Below, one piece after another: positions 1 through 8,080 of a stretch of 28,165 bases of DNA. The stretch is from NCBI GenBank assembly GCA_045541975.1, contig JAZQKB010000024.1, positions 1-28,165 of the forward strand. Reading direction: 5' to 3'. The notes under the pieces were generated by a model. That model saw only the letters and a list, made by a program, of their open reading frames with translations, made no database searches and was not told where the DNA came from. Numbering within the stretch: the first letter of the stretch is position 1; the number at the start of each line of letters is the position of its first letter. Position numbers and translations under genes: made by a program. This DNA comes from SIG452 sp045541975. GTDB lineage: Bacteria > Bacillota > Clostridia > UMGS1840.

Positions 1-1947
1 TTTGATATCTTCCACAGTTTTACCCTGAGCTTTTGCTAATGCAGCAATGTCAGCTTCTTCGGTGGGAACAAATTCATGCAACGGAGGATCTAAGAAACGG
101 ATGGTAACCGGGTTACCTTCCAGAGCTTCGTATAATTTTTCGAAGTCTCCCTGCTGATAGGGCAGGATTTTTTCCAGTGCAGCTTCTCTTGCTTCAACAG
201 TGTCAGCACAGATCATTTCTCTGAATGCAGCGATTCTGTCTGCTTCAAAGAACATATGCTCGGTACGGCACAGACCGATACCTTCAGCACCCAGTTCAAC
301 AGCTTTTTTCGCATCAGCAGGAGTATCAGCATTGGTTCTAACTTTCAGAGTTCTGAATTCATCAGCCCACTGCATAATTCTGCCAAATTCACCAGCGATT
401 TCAGCATCAACGGTAGGAATGATACCGTCATAGATGTTACCGGTGGAACCGTCGATGGAGATTTCATCACCTTCAACATAAGTTTTACCAGCTAAGGTGA
501 ATTTTTTATTTTCTTCGTCCATGTTGATGTCGCCACAACCAGATACACAGCAGGTACCCATACCACGAGCAACAACTGCTGCGTGAGAGGTCATACCGCC
601 ACGAACGGTTAAGATACCCTGGGATGCTTTCATACCGGTGATATCTTCGGGAGAGGTTTCTAAACGAACTAAGATAACTTTTTTGCCCTGTGCGTTCCAA
701 GCTTCTGCATCTTCAGCAGTGAATACAACCTGGCCGCAAGCAGCTCCAGGAGAAGCACCTAAGCCTCTGCCAGCAGGAGTAGCAGCTTTTAATGCTTTTG
801 CATCAAACTGGGGATGTAACAGAGTATCTAAGTTTCTGGGATCGATCATTGCAACTGCCTGTTTTTTGTCGATCATGCCTTCGTCTACTAAGTCACAAGC
901 GATTTTTAAAGCAGCTTTTGCAGTTCTCTTACCGTTTCTGGTCTGGAGCATATACAGTTTTTTGTTTTCAATGGTAAATTCCATATCCTGCATATCTCTG
1001 TAATGATCTTCTAAGATTGCACAAACTTTGTTAAATTCATCGAAAGCTTCGGGGAAGGTTTCAGCCATCTGAGCAATCGGCATAGGAGTACGAACGCCTG
1101 CAACAACGTCTTCACCCTGTGCGTTTACTAAAAATTCACCCATTAAGCCTTTGTCGCCGGTAGCGGGGTCACGGGTAAATGCAACACCGGTACCACAGTC
1201 ATCGCCCATGTTACCGAATGCCATCATCTGCACGTTAACAGCGGTACCCCAGGAATAAGGAATATCGTTGTCACGTCTGTAAACGTTAGCACGGGGGTTG
1301 TCCCAAGAACGGAATACTGCTTCAACAGCACCCATTAACTGTTCTTTCGGATCAGACGGGAAGTCTTTACCGATTTTGGATTTGTATTCAGCTTTGAACT
1401 GACCTGCTAATTCTTTTAAATCATCAGCAGATAATTCAACGTCCTGAGTAACGCCTTTTTTCGCTTTCATTTCGTCGATCAGTTCTTCAAAGTATTTCTT
1501 ACCAACTTCCATAACTACGTCAGAATACATCTGAATGAATCTTCTGTAGCAGTCCCAAGCCCATCTTGCGTTGCCGGTTTTAGCGGAGATAGTTTCAACA
1601 ACTTCTTCGTTTAAACCTAAGTTTAAGATGGTATCCATCATACCAGGCATAGAAGCTCTAGCACCGGAACGAACGGAAACCAGTAACGGATTTTCTTTAT
1701 CACCGAATTTTTTACCGCAGATTGCTTCCATTTTGGTAATGTTTTCCATAATTTCAGCCTGAATGTCTGCGTTGATGGTTCTGCCATCTTCATAGTACTG
1801 GGTACAAGCTTCGGTAGAAACAGTGAAGCCCTGAGGAACCGGCAGACCGATTTTGGTCATTTCAGCCAGGTTCGCACCTTTACCACCCAGCAGTTCACGC
1901 ATTGATGCGTCACCTTCGGAAAAAAGGTATACAAATTTTTTACCCAT
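1..1947 (-). CDS. ppdK: pyruvate, phosphate dikinase (C-terminus cut by window edge)
   Basis: Cytoplasmic enzyme interconverting pyruvate + ATP + Pi with PEP + AMP + PPi, used in fermentative clostridia as a PPi-linked glycolytic or gluconeogenic step. The 649 visible codons run open to the window start; the family is about 875 residues, so roughly the last quarter (most of the PEP/pyruvate-binding barrel) is missing. The N-terminal ATP-grasp part starts MGKKFVYLFSEG and contains GGKGANLAEM. The swivelling phosphohistidine domain has GGMTSHAAVVARGMG; the catalytic His falls at residue 455, the number of the phospho-His in the C. symbiosum enzyme. The barrel begins before RFLDPPLHEF near the cut. 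The start is set by AGGAGG at 1957-1962, 9 nt upstream. It has its own promoter and appears monocistronic on its 5' side. Assignment is near certain. Confidence 0.97.
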   Translation of the reverse strand, partial: MGKKFVYLFSEGDASMRELLGGKGANLAEMTKIGLPVPQGFTVSTEACTQYYEDGRTINADIQAEIMENITKMEAICGKKFGDKENPLLVSVRSGARASMPGMMDTILNLGLNEEVVETISAKTGNARWAWDCYRRFIQMYSDVVMEVGKKYFEELIDEMKAKKGVTQDVELSADDLKELAGQFKAEYKSKIGKDFPSDPKEQLMGAVEAVFRSWDNPRANVYRRDNDIPYSWGTAVNVQMMAFGNMGDDCGTGVAFTRDPATGDKGLMGEFLVNAQGEDVVAGVRTPMPIAQMAETFPEAFDEFNKVCAILEDHYRDMQDMEFTIENKKLYMLQTRNGKRTAKAALKIACDLVDEGMIDKKQAVAMIDPRNLDTLLHPQFDAKALKAATPAGRGLGASPGAACGQVVFTAEDAEAWNAQGKKVILVRLETSPEDITGMKASQGILTVRGGMTSHAAVVARGMGTCCVSGCGDINMDEENKKFTLAGKTYVEGDEISIDGSTGNIYDGIIPTVDAEIAGEFGRIMQWADEFRTLKVRTNADTPADAKKAVELGAEGIGLCRTEHMFFEADRIAAFREMICADTVEAREAALEKILPYQQGDFEKLYEALEGNPVTIRFLDPPLHEFVPTEEADIAALAKAQGKTVEDIK

Positions 1948-2060
1948 GAGTAAAAACCTCCTAAGTGTATAATGTTATTTTTTACGGTTTTGAAGTACTT
2001 ATTGTAGTTTGTTAAAAAAATGTCACACTCTATTGTAAACCCAATAAGTCATACTGCTAT

Positions 2061-2088
2061 ATTATATCACAAATCTAAAATTTGTAAA
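2061..2088 (-). promoter_or_regulatory. sigma-A-type promoter of ppdK
   Basis: On the minus strand TTTACA (2083-2088), a 16-nt spacer and TATAAT (2061-2066) lie about 115 nt before the ppdK start. No operator or riboswitch was recognised in the A/T-rich leader. Confidence 0.7.
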
Positions 2089-2139
2089 GAGTTTTTCCAT
2101 AACTTTTTCCGAAATTTTACCTTTTTTTGCATTTTTTTA

Positions 2140-2195
2140 TAAAAAGAACAAGAAAATGGTCAGACAGACTGAAAAATTCAGTTAATCTGACCATT
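2140..2195 (-). terminator. rho-independent terminator of spoIIR
   Basis: The hairpin begins 2 nt after the spoIIR stop. Outer arms 2155-2164 and 2186-2195 pair over 10 bp (AATGGTCAGA with TCTGACCATT). After a 3x3 internal loop, a second 6-bp stem (ACTGAA with TTCAGT) closes a small loop. The minus-strand RNA then continues into a U-rich tract down to about 2140. Confidence 0.85.
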
Positions 2196-2197
2196 GC

Positions 2198-2854
2198 TTA
2201 TAAACAAAACAGCTTTTCAAACCATTCTACAATCTTAAATTTGCAAACAATTTGCTTTTCATTGCCGGTAATCGCAGAACACTCCTGTTCTGTTAAGACA
2301 TGATTTAGAATTTCTGCATTGGAATTACTAGATTCCGTGACACCTTCAATCCTGCACAGGGATGGATACATCACACAGAAAAAGTTTTCACCATTTCCCT
2401 CTCCCAAAGTGATACTCACTGCATCATAATAACCTGCCGGCAACACAAAATCCGAGTATTCCCGAACCGGAAATTCTTTTTTTGAAACAGTTACCTTTGC
2501 CTGATAAGAGAAACCGTTTTCTAAAAGGACACGGTTCGCAATTTTTTCAAGTTTATGCTGATGTTCTTTGAAAAATTCTAACGCCTCTTCTTTTGAGGTG
2601 ATTTGCGAAAAATCAAGTTCTGAAAAAATGGTTTCCCGCACTTTCAGTTTAACCTCCTGATCTTTTTGGGAATTGCTGTTTGCCACAATATGAAATCTCA
2701 CGAATTTTTGAGTAATAGCTTTTGCTTCAGAAACCATTCCAAGAAGTGTGCCTACTAAAAACACAATCAAAACTGCGGTAATCACCGCTTTATTATGTTC
2801 CAAAAAATCGTTAACAGGTCGTAACTTCTTCATAAGTTGCTTCATTTGTTTCAT
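2198..2854 (-). CDS. spoIIR: stage II sporulation protein R
   Basis: SpoIIR is made in the forespore and secreted toward the mother cell, where it triggers the SpoIIGA protease to process pro-sigma-E. The family signature is clear: RFHIVANSNSQKDQEVKLKVRE after an N-terminal membrane/signal segment (about residues 25-46), then an FPVREYSDFVLPAGYYDAV stretch and LGEGNGENFFCVMYPSLC. In the last motif the usual Trp pair (NWWC) is Phe-Phe here. Length (218 aa) is close to the Bacillus protein. ATG codons exist at 2860 and 2854; AAGGAG at 2862-2867 is only 1 nt from the first and 7 nt from the second, so 2854 is preferred. It follows the ispE terminator directly, so it probably needs its own promoter (see 2901-2929). 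A terminator follows its stop. Confidence 0.93.
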   Translation of the reverse strand: MKQMKQLMKKLRPVNDFLEHNKAVITAVLIVFLVGTLLGMVSEAKAITQKFVRFHIVANSNSQKDQEVKLKVRETIFSELDFSQITSKEEALEFFKEHQHKLEKIANRVLLENGFSYQAKVTVSKKEFPVREYSDFVLPAGYYDAVSITLGEGNGENFFCVMYPSLCRIEGVTESSNSNAEILNHVLTEQECSAITGNEKQIVCKFKIVEWFEKLFCL

Positions 2855-2870
2855 CTTCATTCTCCTTCAT

Positions 2871-2908
2871 AAAAAAATAAGAACCGTACCGTTTTGGTAC
2901 GATTCTTA
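2871..2908 (-). terminator. rho-independent terminator after ispE
   Basis: Arms 2879-2890 and 2896-2907 pair over 12 positions with a 5-nt loop (2891-2895). The single non-Watson-Crick pair is a G-U wobble only when read as minus-strand RNA. Seven T residues follow on the minus strand (2877-2871). It closes the ftsEX-ispE transcription unit immediately before spoIIR. Confidence 0.88.
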
Positions 2909-2929
2909 CCAATTCTAAAACAATTATAC
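2901..2929 (-). promoter_or_regulatory. candidate sigma-F/sigma-G-type promoter for spoIIR
   Basis: On the minus strand GTATA (2925-2929), 14 nt and GGTAAGAATC (2901-2910) resemble the forespore sigma consensus of roughly GYATA and GGnnAnAnTR; only the last base of the -10 departs. The -35 overlaps the ispE stop codon and the -10 overlaps the terminator stem. SpoIIR is sigma-F-dependent in Bacillus. The spacer is at the short end, so this is a candidate only. Confidence 0.45.
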
Positions 2930-3772
2930 CTTCATCAGGAAAACTTGTTTATCGTAATGCAATAATTGTGCCATCGCCTGTTGTGCGGATGTTTCAGAAT
3001 CAAAAAGTCCAAACACAGAGGGTCCGCTTCCGCTCATCACACTGCCTAATGCACCGTTTTCCAGCATTACAGCTTTCAACTCTGCAATCAACGGGTATTT
3101 TTTCACCGTAACCTCTTCTAAAACATTATATAATCTACGGGAAAGTCCGTGAAGATCTCCCTGTTCCAAAGCACGAACAGCCCCCAAGGTATCGGGATGC
3201 AATTCCAGTTTTGATGCCTGAAGTGCCGTGAAAATTTCTTTGGTGGAAACATTGATAAAACGTGGTTTAATCAGCACAATCCAACCGTGCGGAAGATTGG
3301 GTAACTGACATAATCTCTCCCCGGTTCCTTCCGCTAAAGCAACGCCACCTTGCAGACAAAATGGGATGTCTTTTCCAATCATATCCCCCATTTGCTGCAA
3401 TTTTTGTAAAGAAATATCCGTTTCATACAGCTCATTTAATCCGCGCAAAACTGCTGCCGCATCGGTACTGCCACCGGCTAAACCTGCACTGACGGGAATC
3501 TGTTTTTCAATCCGGATACCGACGCCACCGGGAATCTTTGTTTCCCCAAAAAATAAACTGGCAGCACGGAACGCAATATTCTTTTCATTGTTCGGCAAAA
3601 AGGATAAATTCGTGCTGACCGAGATTTCTTCCTGTTTTGTAAGAATGACGGTATCTGATAACGGAATTTCCGCCATAATCATTTTTAAATCATGATACCC
3701 ATCTTCCCGTTTTCCCAACACATCCAGCGTCAGATTAATCTTGGCTTTCGCTGTTTTTACAAGTTCATTCAT
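2924..3772 (-). CDS. ispE: 4-diphosphocytidyl-2-C-methyl-D-erythritol kinase
   Basis: GHMP-family kinase that phosphorylates CDP-methylerythritol with ATP in the non-mevalonate (MEP) isoprenoid pathway; cytoplasmic. Seen: N-terminal KAKINLTLDVLGKREDGYH, the glycine-rich ATP loop PVSAGLAGGSTDAAA at residues 93-107, GKDIPFCLQGG with the probable catalytic Asp135, and a C-terminal GSGPSVFGLF motif. The frame is open to 3817, but the ATG at 3772 is chosen: it has AAGGAG at 3783-3788 (10-nt spacing) and gives a protein of 282 aa starting MNELVKTAKAKINL, typical for IspE. The start overlaps the end of the S41 peptidase by 8 nt, implying translational coupling. It is the last gene of the ftsEX unit before the terminator. 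Confidence 0.95.
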   Translation of the reverse strand: MNELVKTAKAKINLTLDVLGKREDGYHDLKMIMAEIPLSDTVILTKQEEISVSTNLSFLPNNEKNIAFRAASLFFGETKIPGGVGIRIEKQIPVSAGLAGGSTDAAAVLRGLNELYETDISLQKLQQMGDMIGKDIPFCLQGGVALAEGTGERLCQLPNLPHGWIVLIKPRFINVSTKEIFTALQASKLELHPDTLGAVRALEQGDLHGLSRRLYNVLEEVTVKKYPLIAELKAVMLENGALGSVMSGSGPSVFGLFDSETSAQQAMAQLLHYDKQVFLMKV

Positions 3773-4952
3773 GGGTTGTAAGCTCCTTGATTGCTCTTTG
3801 TAATTGCGTGTCTTCACTTTGTTCCATCAGAAAAATACTTGTGGTCTGATTCTCCAAAGCAACTTCAATATCCGGTGCCAGTCCTACTTTATGAATATTT
3901 TCGCCACCGGGCAGGAAATATTCACCAATCGTCAGAATCACAGCACTCTTAGAATCAATATAAAAGCTCTGACCAACAACGCCTTTCCCGTACGAGTTCT
4001 GACCGATCAGCTTTGCCCGGTTATTATCACGAAGACCGCCTGCTAAAAGTTCCGCAGCACTGGCAGTACCTTCATCAATCAATACACAAATGGGAATATC
4101 CAAAGAATGCACTGCATCAGAAGTTTCAACAATTTCAGAACCGTCGGAATACTTAATGGATACGATTGTCCCCTCCGGCATCAGATAATCAGCTACAGCC
4201 ACAACACTGTCTAATGTTCCGCCGGAATTGGATCGTAAGTCCAAAATCAGTCCTTGTAACTGATTGCGGTCAAACTCTTCAAATTTACGGATAAATTCCA
4301 GTTCTGTTCCAATATCAAAGCTGGAAATTCGCACATAACCAATTCCATCCTCAAGCATTTTGGTACGGACAGTTTCAATAGATACCTGAGTCCGAACTAA
4401 ATCTACTTCTCGCATTTCTCCTTCTCTGGTAAGAATCCCCAAAGACACACTTTCTCCGGGAAGACCACGAATCATATCTACGGTTTCATCCATCATATCG
4501 CCCGTCACGGAGGTACCATTCACCGCAACGATACGGTCGCCGGTTCTGATACCCGCAGCCTGCGCTGCAGAGCCGTCAAACGAATTGATTACAACCAGAA
4601 AATTGTTTTCATCTACTGTGATTTCTACACCGATTCCCACGTAATTTCCTTCAATTTCTTCATTGAAACCGTCTAAATCCTCGTTAGAAACATAAAAGGA
4701 AAAAGGATCTTTTAAATGACTCACATATCCGTTCATAGCATAGTCAAACGCCTGTTCATCGTCAATGTTTTCCTGAAAATAATAATTTTGGTGAATCAGC
4801 TCGTTGAGTTTTTTGATTTTCAGTGCCTGGGTGGTATAACTACCAGCAGTGGCACCGCTTCTTTCGTGCAACACTCCGCCAAAATAACCTGCTAAGCCGA
4901 CAGATACTGTTAACACGATGTAAAACAACCGTCTGACAATAGACTCTTTCAT
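3765..4952 (-). CDS. S41 family C-terminal processing peptidase with PDZ domain
   Basis: Membrane-anchored serine protease of the CtpA/CtpB type, acting outside the membrane. Domains: N-terminal membrane anchor (about 9-28), a helical arm, PDZ domain (about 103-185 with VGIGVEI and GIRTGDRIVAVNG), then the tail-specific protease core. The catalytic Ser is S298 in GTASAAEL and the general base K323 in SYGKGVVG; NSGGTLDSV precedes them. A start at 4967 is possible, but GAGG at 4962-4965 sits 9 nt before the ATG at 4952, giving 395 aa. It follows the M23 hydrolase by 86 nt including a small hairpin and overlaps ispE. Its position suggests a role in maturing or turning over the cell-wall hydrolase; that link is inference. 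In B. subtilis a paralogue (CtpB) acts in sporulation signalling. Confidence 0.93.
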   Translation of the reverse strand: MKESIVRRLFYIVLTVSVGLAGYFGGVLHERSGATAGSYTTQALKIKKLNELIHQNYYFQENIDDEQAFDYAMNGYVSHLKDPFSFYVSNEDLDGFNEEIEGNYVGIGVEITVDENNFLVVINSFDGSAAQAAGIRTGDRIVAVNGTSVTGDMMDETVDMIRGLPGESVSLGILTREGEMREVDLVRTQVSIETVRTKMLEDGIGYVRISSFDIGTELEFIRKFEEFDRNQLQGLILDLRSNSGGTLDSVVAVADYLMPEGTIVSIKYSDGSEIVETSDAVHSLDIPICVLIDEGTASAAELLAGGLRDNNRAKLIGQNSYGKGVVGQSFYIDSKSAVILTIGEYFLPGGENIHKVGLAPDIEVALENQTTSIFLMEQSEDTQLQRAIKELTTHE

Positions 4953-4982
4953 CAATTTATGCCTCATTTCATCTGAAATTTA

Positions 4983-5009
4983 AGGGTACCGCAATGGATG
5001 TGGTACCCT
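4983..5009 (-). other. intergenic hairpin between hydrolase and S41 peptidase genes
   Basis: Perfect 8-bp arms AGGGTACC (4983-4990) and GGTACCCT (5002-5009) enclose an 11-nt loop. Read on the minus strand it is followed by only a short T-poor tail, so it looks like a weak attenuator or RNA-stabilising hairpin rather than a full terminator. Confidence 0.5.
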
Positions 5010-5038
5010 CATCATAAGATATGTAATTCAATAATAGA

Positions 5039-6199
5039 TTATTGCAAATAATTCAACGGTTGCTGCAAAACGCCATTCACAGATACTTCAAAATGCAAAT
5101 GTGGACCGGTAGACCAACCGGTACTTCCAACTTTTGCAATTTTCTGACCTTGTTTTACCACAGCACCTTTGGAAACCAGATTTGCAGAATGATGTCCGTA
5201 CAGGGTGGTTGTTCCGCCACCATGATCGATAACAATGTAGTTTCCATAAGCAGTTGAATATCCAGAAACGATGACCGTTCCGTCTGCCGCTGCAACAACA
5301 GATGCTCCGCTGGGAGCGCCGATATCCATACCGGAATGACTTTTCTGAACTTTCAGAATCGGATGGATTCTCGGTCCAAAAGGACAGGTTATCGTATAAT
5401 ATCCGGGTGCCGGCCATGTCATTTTTCCGCCGGTATACTTTGCAGCACTTACATTGCCAGAACCGCTACCGGAAGTCAGATTCCGGATTTGAGCCTGAAT
5501 GTTTGCACTTTCTTTCTCAAATTTTTCGTATTCTTTCGTGTATTTTGTAATATCGTTTTCTAGTTGTGTCAGTACTTTGGTATTTTCATCAATTAAGGCC
5601 TGCAGATTTTTTTGTTCCTTATCTGCTTCCGCTTTCACAACCAGCAGTTCCTCTTTTTTCTCATTTAAAATTGCAGTTGCTTCTTCCACCTTCGCCTTGC
5701 GGTTAATAATGTCCGAAATAATCTGCTGATCGTAAACCGCAACCTGTTCAATTACATCCAAACGATAGAAAAAGTCGGCAAGATCGCCACTGGACAAGAG
5801 GATATCCAAATAGGAAGTTGTATTTTCTTCATATAAAGATCTCATACGAAGTTTGAAAAGTTCTTTGTTTTCCTCTTCTTCTTCCGTTAGTCGTTTGATT
5901 TCTTCTTCTTTTGTCTGAATTTCAGACTCCAAAGTTGTAACCTGGCTGTTCAGATCCTTAACACGTGCAGCAACCTGTGCCATTTGTGCATCCAAATCCC
6001 GCTTTTTCTCTTCGTAGCTGACTTTTTGGTTTTTGGCCTGATTCACTTTTTTCTGTGCCTCATTCGCTTTCTGGTCGGCACTTTGCTGTTGCTTTTGCAG
6101 GTCAGACTTCTGGTCTGCCATAACAACAGTTGCCGAAAAAACAACTGACAAAAGCATCACCAAGCTTAAAATCAGAGATAAAATTTTGTTTTTTCTCAT
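5039..6199 (-). CDS. M23 peptidoglycan hydrolase with N-terminal coiled coil (FtsEX-linked, EnvC/PcsB-like)
   Basis: Exported protein of 386 aa: signal peptide (about 1-28, MRKNKILSLILSL...VVMA), a long Gln/Lys/Glu-rich coiled coil (about 30-245), a Gly/Ser linker and a C-terminal LytM/M23 metallopeptidase. Zinc ligands are all present: H288 and D292 in SHSGMD, and H369 in HLH with H367 beside it; YGNYIVIDHGGG and LYGHHS are also typical. An intact active site suggests a real endopeptidase, unlike degenerate EnvC-type activators. The first in-frame ATG (6226) lacks a Shine-Dalgarno; AGGAAGG lies just before the ATG at 6199, which also begins a standard signal peptide. The gene follows ftsE-ftsX and the small membrane gene, matching the known scheme in which FtsEX gates a coiled-coil hydrolase during growth or division. 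Confidence 0.93.
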   Translation of the reverse strand: MRKNKILSLILSLVMLLSVVFSATVVMADQKSDLQKQQQSADQKANEAQKKVNQAKNQKVSYEEKKRDLDAQMAQVAARVKDLNSQVTTLESEIQTKEEEIKRLTEEEEENKELFKLRMRSLYEENTTSYLDILLSSGDLADFFYRLDVIEQVAVYDQQIISDIINRKAKVEEATAILNEKKEELLVVKAEADKEQKNLQALIDENTKVLTQLENDITKYTKEYEKFEKESANIQAQIRNLTSGSGSGNVSAAKYTGGKMTWPAPGYYTITCPFGPRIHPILKVQKSHSGMDIGAPSGASVVAAADGTVIVSGYSTAYGNYIVIDHGGGTTTLYGHHSANLVSKGAVVKQGQKIAKVGSTGWSTGPHLHFEVSVNGVLQQPLNYLQ

Positions 6200-6238
6200 A
6201 ATCAGATTCCTTCCTGAATGTTTCATAAAAAATATTCT

Positions 6239-6466
6239 TTACGCTGACTCCATCAAATTAGCGATCAAAGGGATCAAAACAATCATCAGTAACACAACAA
6301 TCGCTGTGCACATTACCATAAACTGAAATTCATTGCGATTGTGACTCTGACGTTCCCGGGAATAATGTTTTTTGCGACATCTATGACGTCTGTGATATCC
6401 ATGATGATAAGACTGCGAACGGTGTTCGCTGTATTTTTCTTGATTGATAGTGCTGTTTTGTTCCAT
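6239..6466 (-). CDS. small basic single-pass membrane protein, unknown function
   Basis: A 75-aa protein I do not recognise. The first about 45 residues are strongly hydrophilic and rich in His, Arg, Lys, Ser and Tyr (SYHHGYHRRHRCRKKHYSRE). One hydrophobic segment (about 49-71, FMVMCTAIVVLLMIVLIPLIANL) lies near the C-terminus, which ends MESA. This gives a tail-anchored-like topology with a cytoplasmic basic head if the positive-inside rule holds. GAGAGGG lies about 7 nt upstream of the ATG. It sits 39 nt after ftsX and 39 nt before the M23 hydrolase start, in the same direction, so it is probably co-translated with the FtsEX machinery. A role as an accessory of FtsX or the hydrolase is inference from position. 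Coding status is supported by its ribosome binding site, tight spacing and lack of a competing frame. Confidence 0.75.
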   Translation of the reverse strand: MEQNSTINQEKYSEHRSQSYHHGYHRRHRCRKKHYSRERQSHNRNEFQFMVMCTAIVVLLMIVLIPLIANLMESA

Positions 6467-6505
6467 AGAATCCCTCTCAAAATATACGCTAAATGACTAA
6501 TCGAA

Positions 6506-7387
6506 CTACACCTTCACATATTTATTAACTGCAAAAGCTGCCCCCAATACGCTGATTAAAACGCCGTATATACAGTTAATCAGCAATAACTGACCGAATA
6601 AGATTACAGGCTGAATCAAATACACTCCCTGCATCACCTGATAAATTTTCGGATATAACAAATGATATCCGTAGAATAACAACAAACTGGAAAGCAATGC
6701 ACCAAATAATCCAACGAGAATGCCTTCAATAACAAAAGGTGCTTTTACAAAACCGTTGGTAGCTCCTACATACTTCATGATATTGATATGTTTTCTGCGG
6801 GAGAAAACAGAAACATTGATAATGTTGGAAATAATACTCAGACACAAAAATGCCAGTGCAACGTAAATGATAATACTATACAAATTGATGTTTTCTTTGG
6901 CATCAACCAGCAACTGAGAGGTTGCTAAATTGTTGGAAATAGCATCCACTTCCGGAATCAGCCGGATTTCACTCATAATGTGATCAGCCTGATCCAGATT
7001 AGTAACCGTCACTTCAAAACGGTTCCGGAAGGGGTTGTCCTCCTCGGATAATCCCTGCAGCAACGGGTCATTTCCTACAGATTCTTTAAACTCATGAAAA
7101 GCGTCCAGTTTCAGAACCAACACAGCATCGTCCACCATTGCCACTTCCAGGATGCTTTCTCTGACGTTTTCCAATTCATCGTCGGCAACAGAATCCTTAA
7201 TGTACACATTAAACACAAAATTATTATTCAACTGATTGGAAACATGCACCAGATTAAATGAAACAATCTGAATAAAGCCGGTTACAATCAGCGAAACAAC
7301 AATGGTAATCACCGTCATAAAAGTGACTGTTTTATTGGAGCCAAGATTAGAAAGTGCTTCCTTAAAAAAATAACTAAAATTTTTCAT
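6506..7387 (-). CDS. ftsX: cell division ABC transporter permease-like protein FtsX
   Basis: Integral membrane partner of FtsE that transmits ATP hydrolysis to extracellular peptidoglycan hydrolases. The 293-aa protein shows the FtsX layout: one membrane helix (about 22-44) after a short cytoplasmic N-terminus (MKNFSYFFKEALSNL), an extracellular domain (about 45-165, including the VYIKD strand and the VDAISNNLA stretch), then three more helices (about 168-195, 215-245, 260-290). The MKYVGATNGFVKAPFVIEG motif between helices 2 and 3 is characteristic. The ATG at 7387 is chosen over 7414 because AGGAGG at 7399-7404 precedes it. The start overlaps the ftsE end by 14 nt. Confidence 0.95.
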   Translation of the reverse strand: MKNFSYFFKEALSNLGSNKTVTFMTVITIVVSLIVTGFIQIVSFNLVHVSNQLNNNFVFNVYIKDSVADDELENVRESILEVAMVDDAVLVLKLDAFHEFKESVGNDPLLQGLSEEDNPFRNRFEVTVTNLDQADHIMSEIRLIPEVDAISNNLATSQLLVDAKENINLYSIIIYVALAFLCLSIISNIINVSVFSRRKHINIMKYVGATNGFVKAPFVIEGILVGLFGALLSSLLLFYGYHLLYPKIYQVMQGVYLIQPVILFGQLLLINCIYGVLISVLGAAFAVNKYVKV

Positions 7388-8069
7388 GATCACTGTAGCC
7401 TCCTCTTTCATCATCTCTGATAATGCTTCCGCCGTCTACAGCGATAACACGTTTATGCATTCTGTTTACAATATCTTTATCATGAGTTGCAACGATAATA
7501 GTTGTACCGCTCCGATTGATTTCTTCCAGATATTCCATAATTTCTTTGGAAGTGTCCGGGTCCAAATTGCCGGTAGGTTCATCAGCAATAATCAGATTCG
7601 GATTATTAGCAAGAGCTCTGGCAATGGCAACACGTTGCTGCTCACCGCCGGATAACTGATCCGGATAAAAGTGCGCCTTTTGAGACAAGCCGACTCTACC
7701 CAACACATCAGGTGCCCGCCTTCTGATCTGACGGTTAGTGGCACCAACCACCTTCATTGCAAAAGCAACATTATCAATCACAGTTTTGTTGTCCAACAAA
7801 CGGAAATCCTGGAAAACCATTCCCAGCGTTCTTCTATAGTAAGGAATTTCCTTTCTGGATAACTCGGTAACATTAATATCGTTGATAATAATTTCACCGG
7901 AAGTTGCTTGTTCTTCAGCAGTGATCAACTTAATTAAAGTGGATTTTCCGGCACCGCTATGACCAACCAGAAATACAAATTCCCCTTTTTCGATATCCAG
8001 ATTCACATTTTCCAATGCGGTTACATTGGTATTTTCATAGGTTTTGGTAACGTTTTTAAACTGTAACAC
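7374..8069 (-). CDS. ftsE: cell division ATP-binding protein FtsE
   Basis: Cytoplasmic ABC ATPase (231 aa) of the FtsEX complex. Walker A is GHSGAGKS (36-43), the Q-loop region VFQDFRLLDNKTV, the ABC signature LSGGEQQ at 139-145, Walker B LIIADEP at 159-165 with catalytic Glu164, and an H-loop in VATHD near 198. The conserved FtsE phrase FRLLDNKTVIDNVAFAM is present. Translation begins at a GTG (8067-8069) with GAGG about 9 nt upstream. It starts 11 nt after the regulator gene and overlaps ftsX, so the three are one operon. Confidence 0.96.
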   Translation of the reverse strand: MLQFKNVTKTYENTNVTALENVNLDIEKGEFVFLVGHSGAGKSTLIKLITAEEQATSGEIIINDINVTELSRKEIPYYRRTLGMVFQDFRLLDNKTVIDNVAFAMKVVGATNRQIRRRAPDVLGRVGLSQKAHFYPDQLSGGEQQRVAIARALANNPNLIIADEPTGNLDPDTSKEIMEYLEEINRSGTTIIVATHDKDIVNRMHKRVIAVDGGSIIRDDERGGYSDHEKF

Positions 8070-8080
8070 TACTTAGCACC

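Noticed and set aside
200..1762. Several plus-strand open frames across ppdK
   Set aside because: Shadows of the ppdK coding strand; no ribosome binding sites or recognisable domains.
5088..5729. Frames on both strands within the M23 hydrolase gene
   Set aside because: Off-frame products of repetitive Lys/Gln/Glu codons in the coiled coil and of the peptidase domain.
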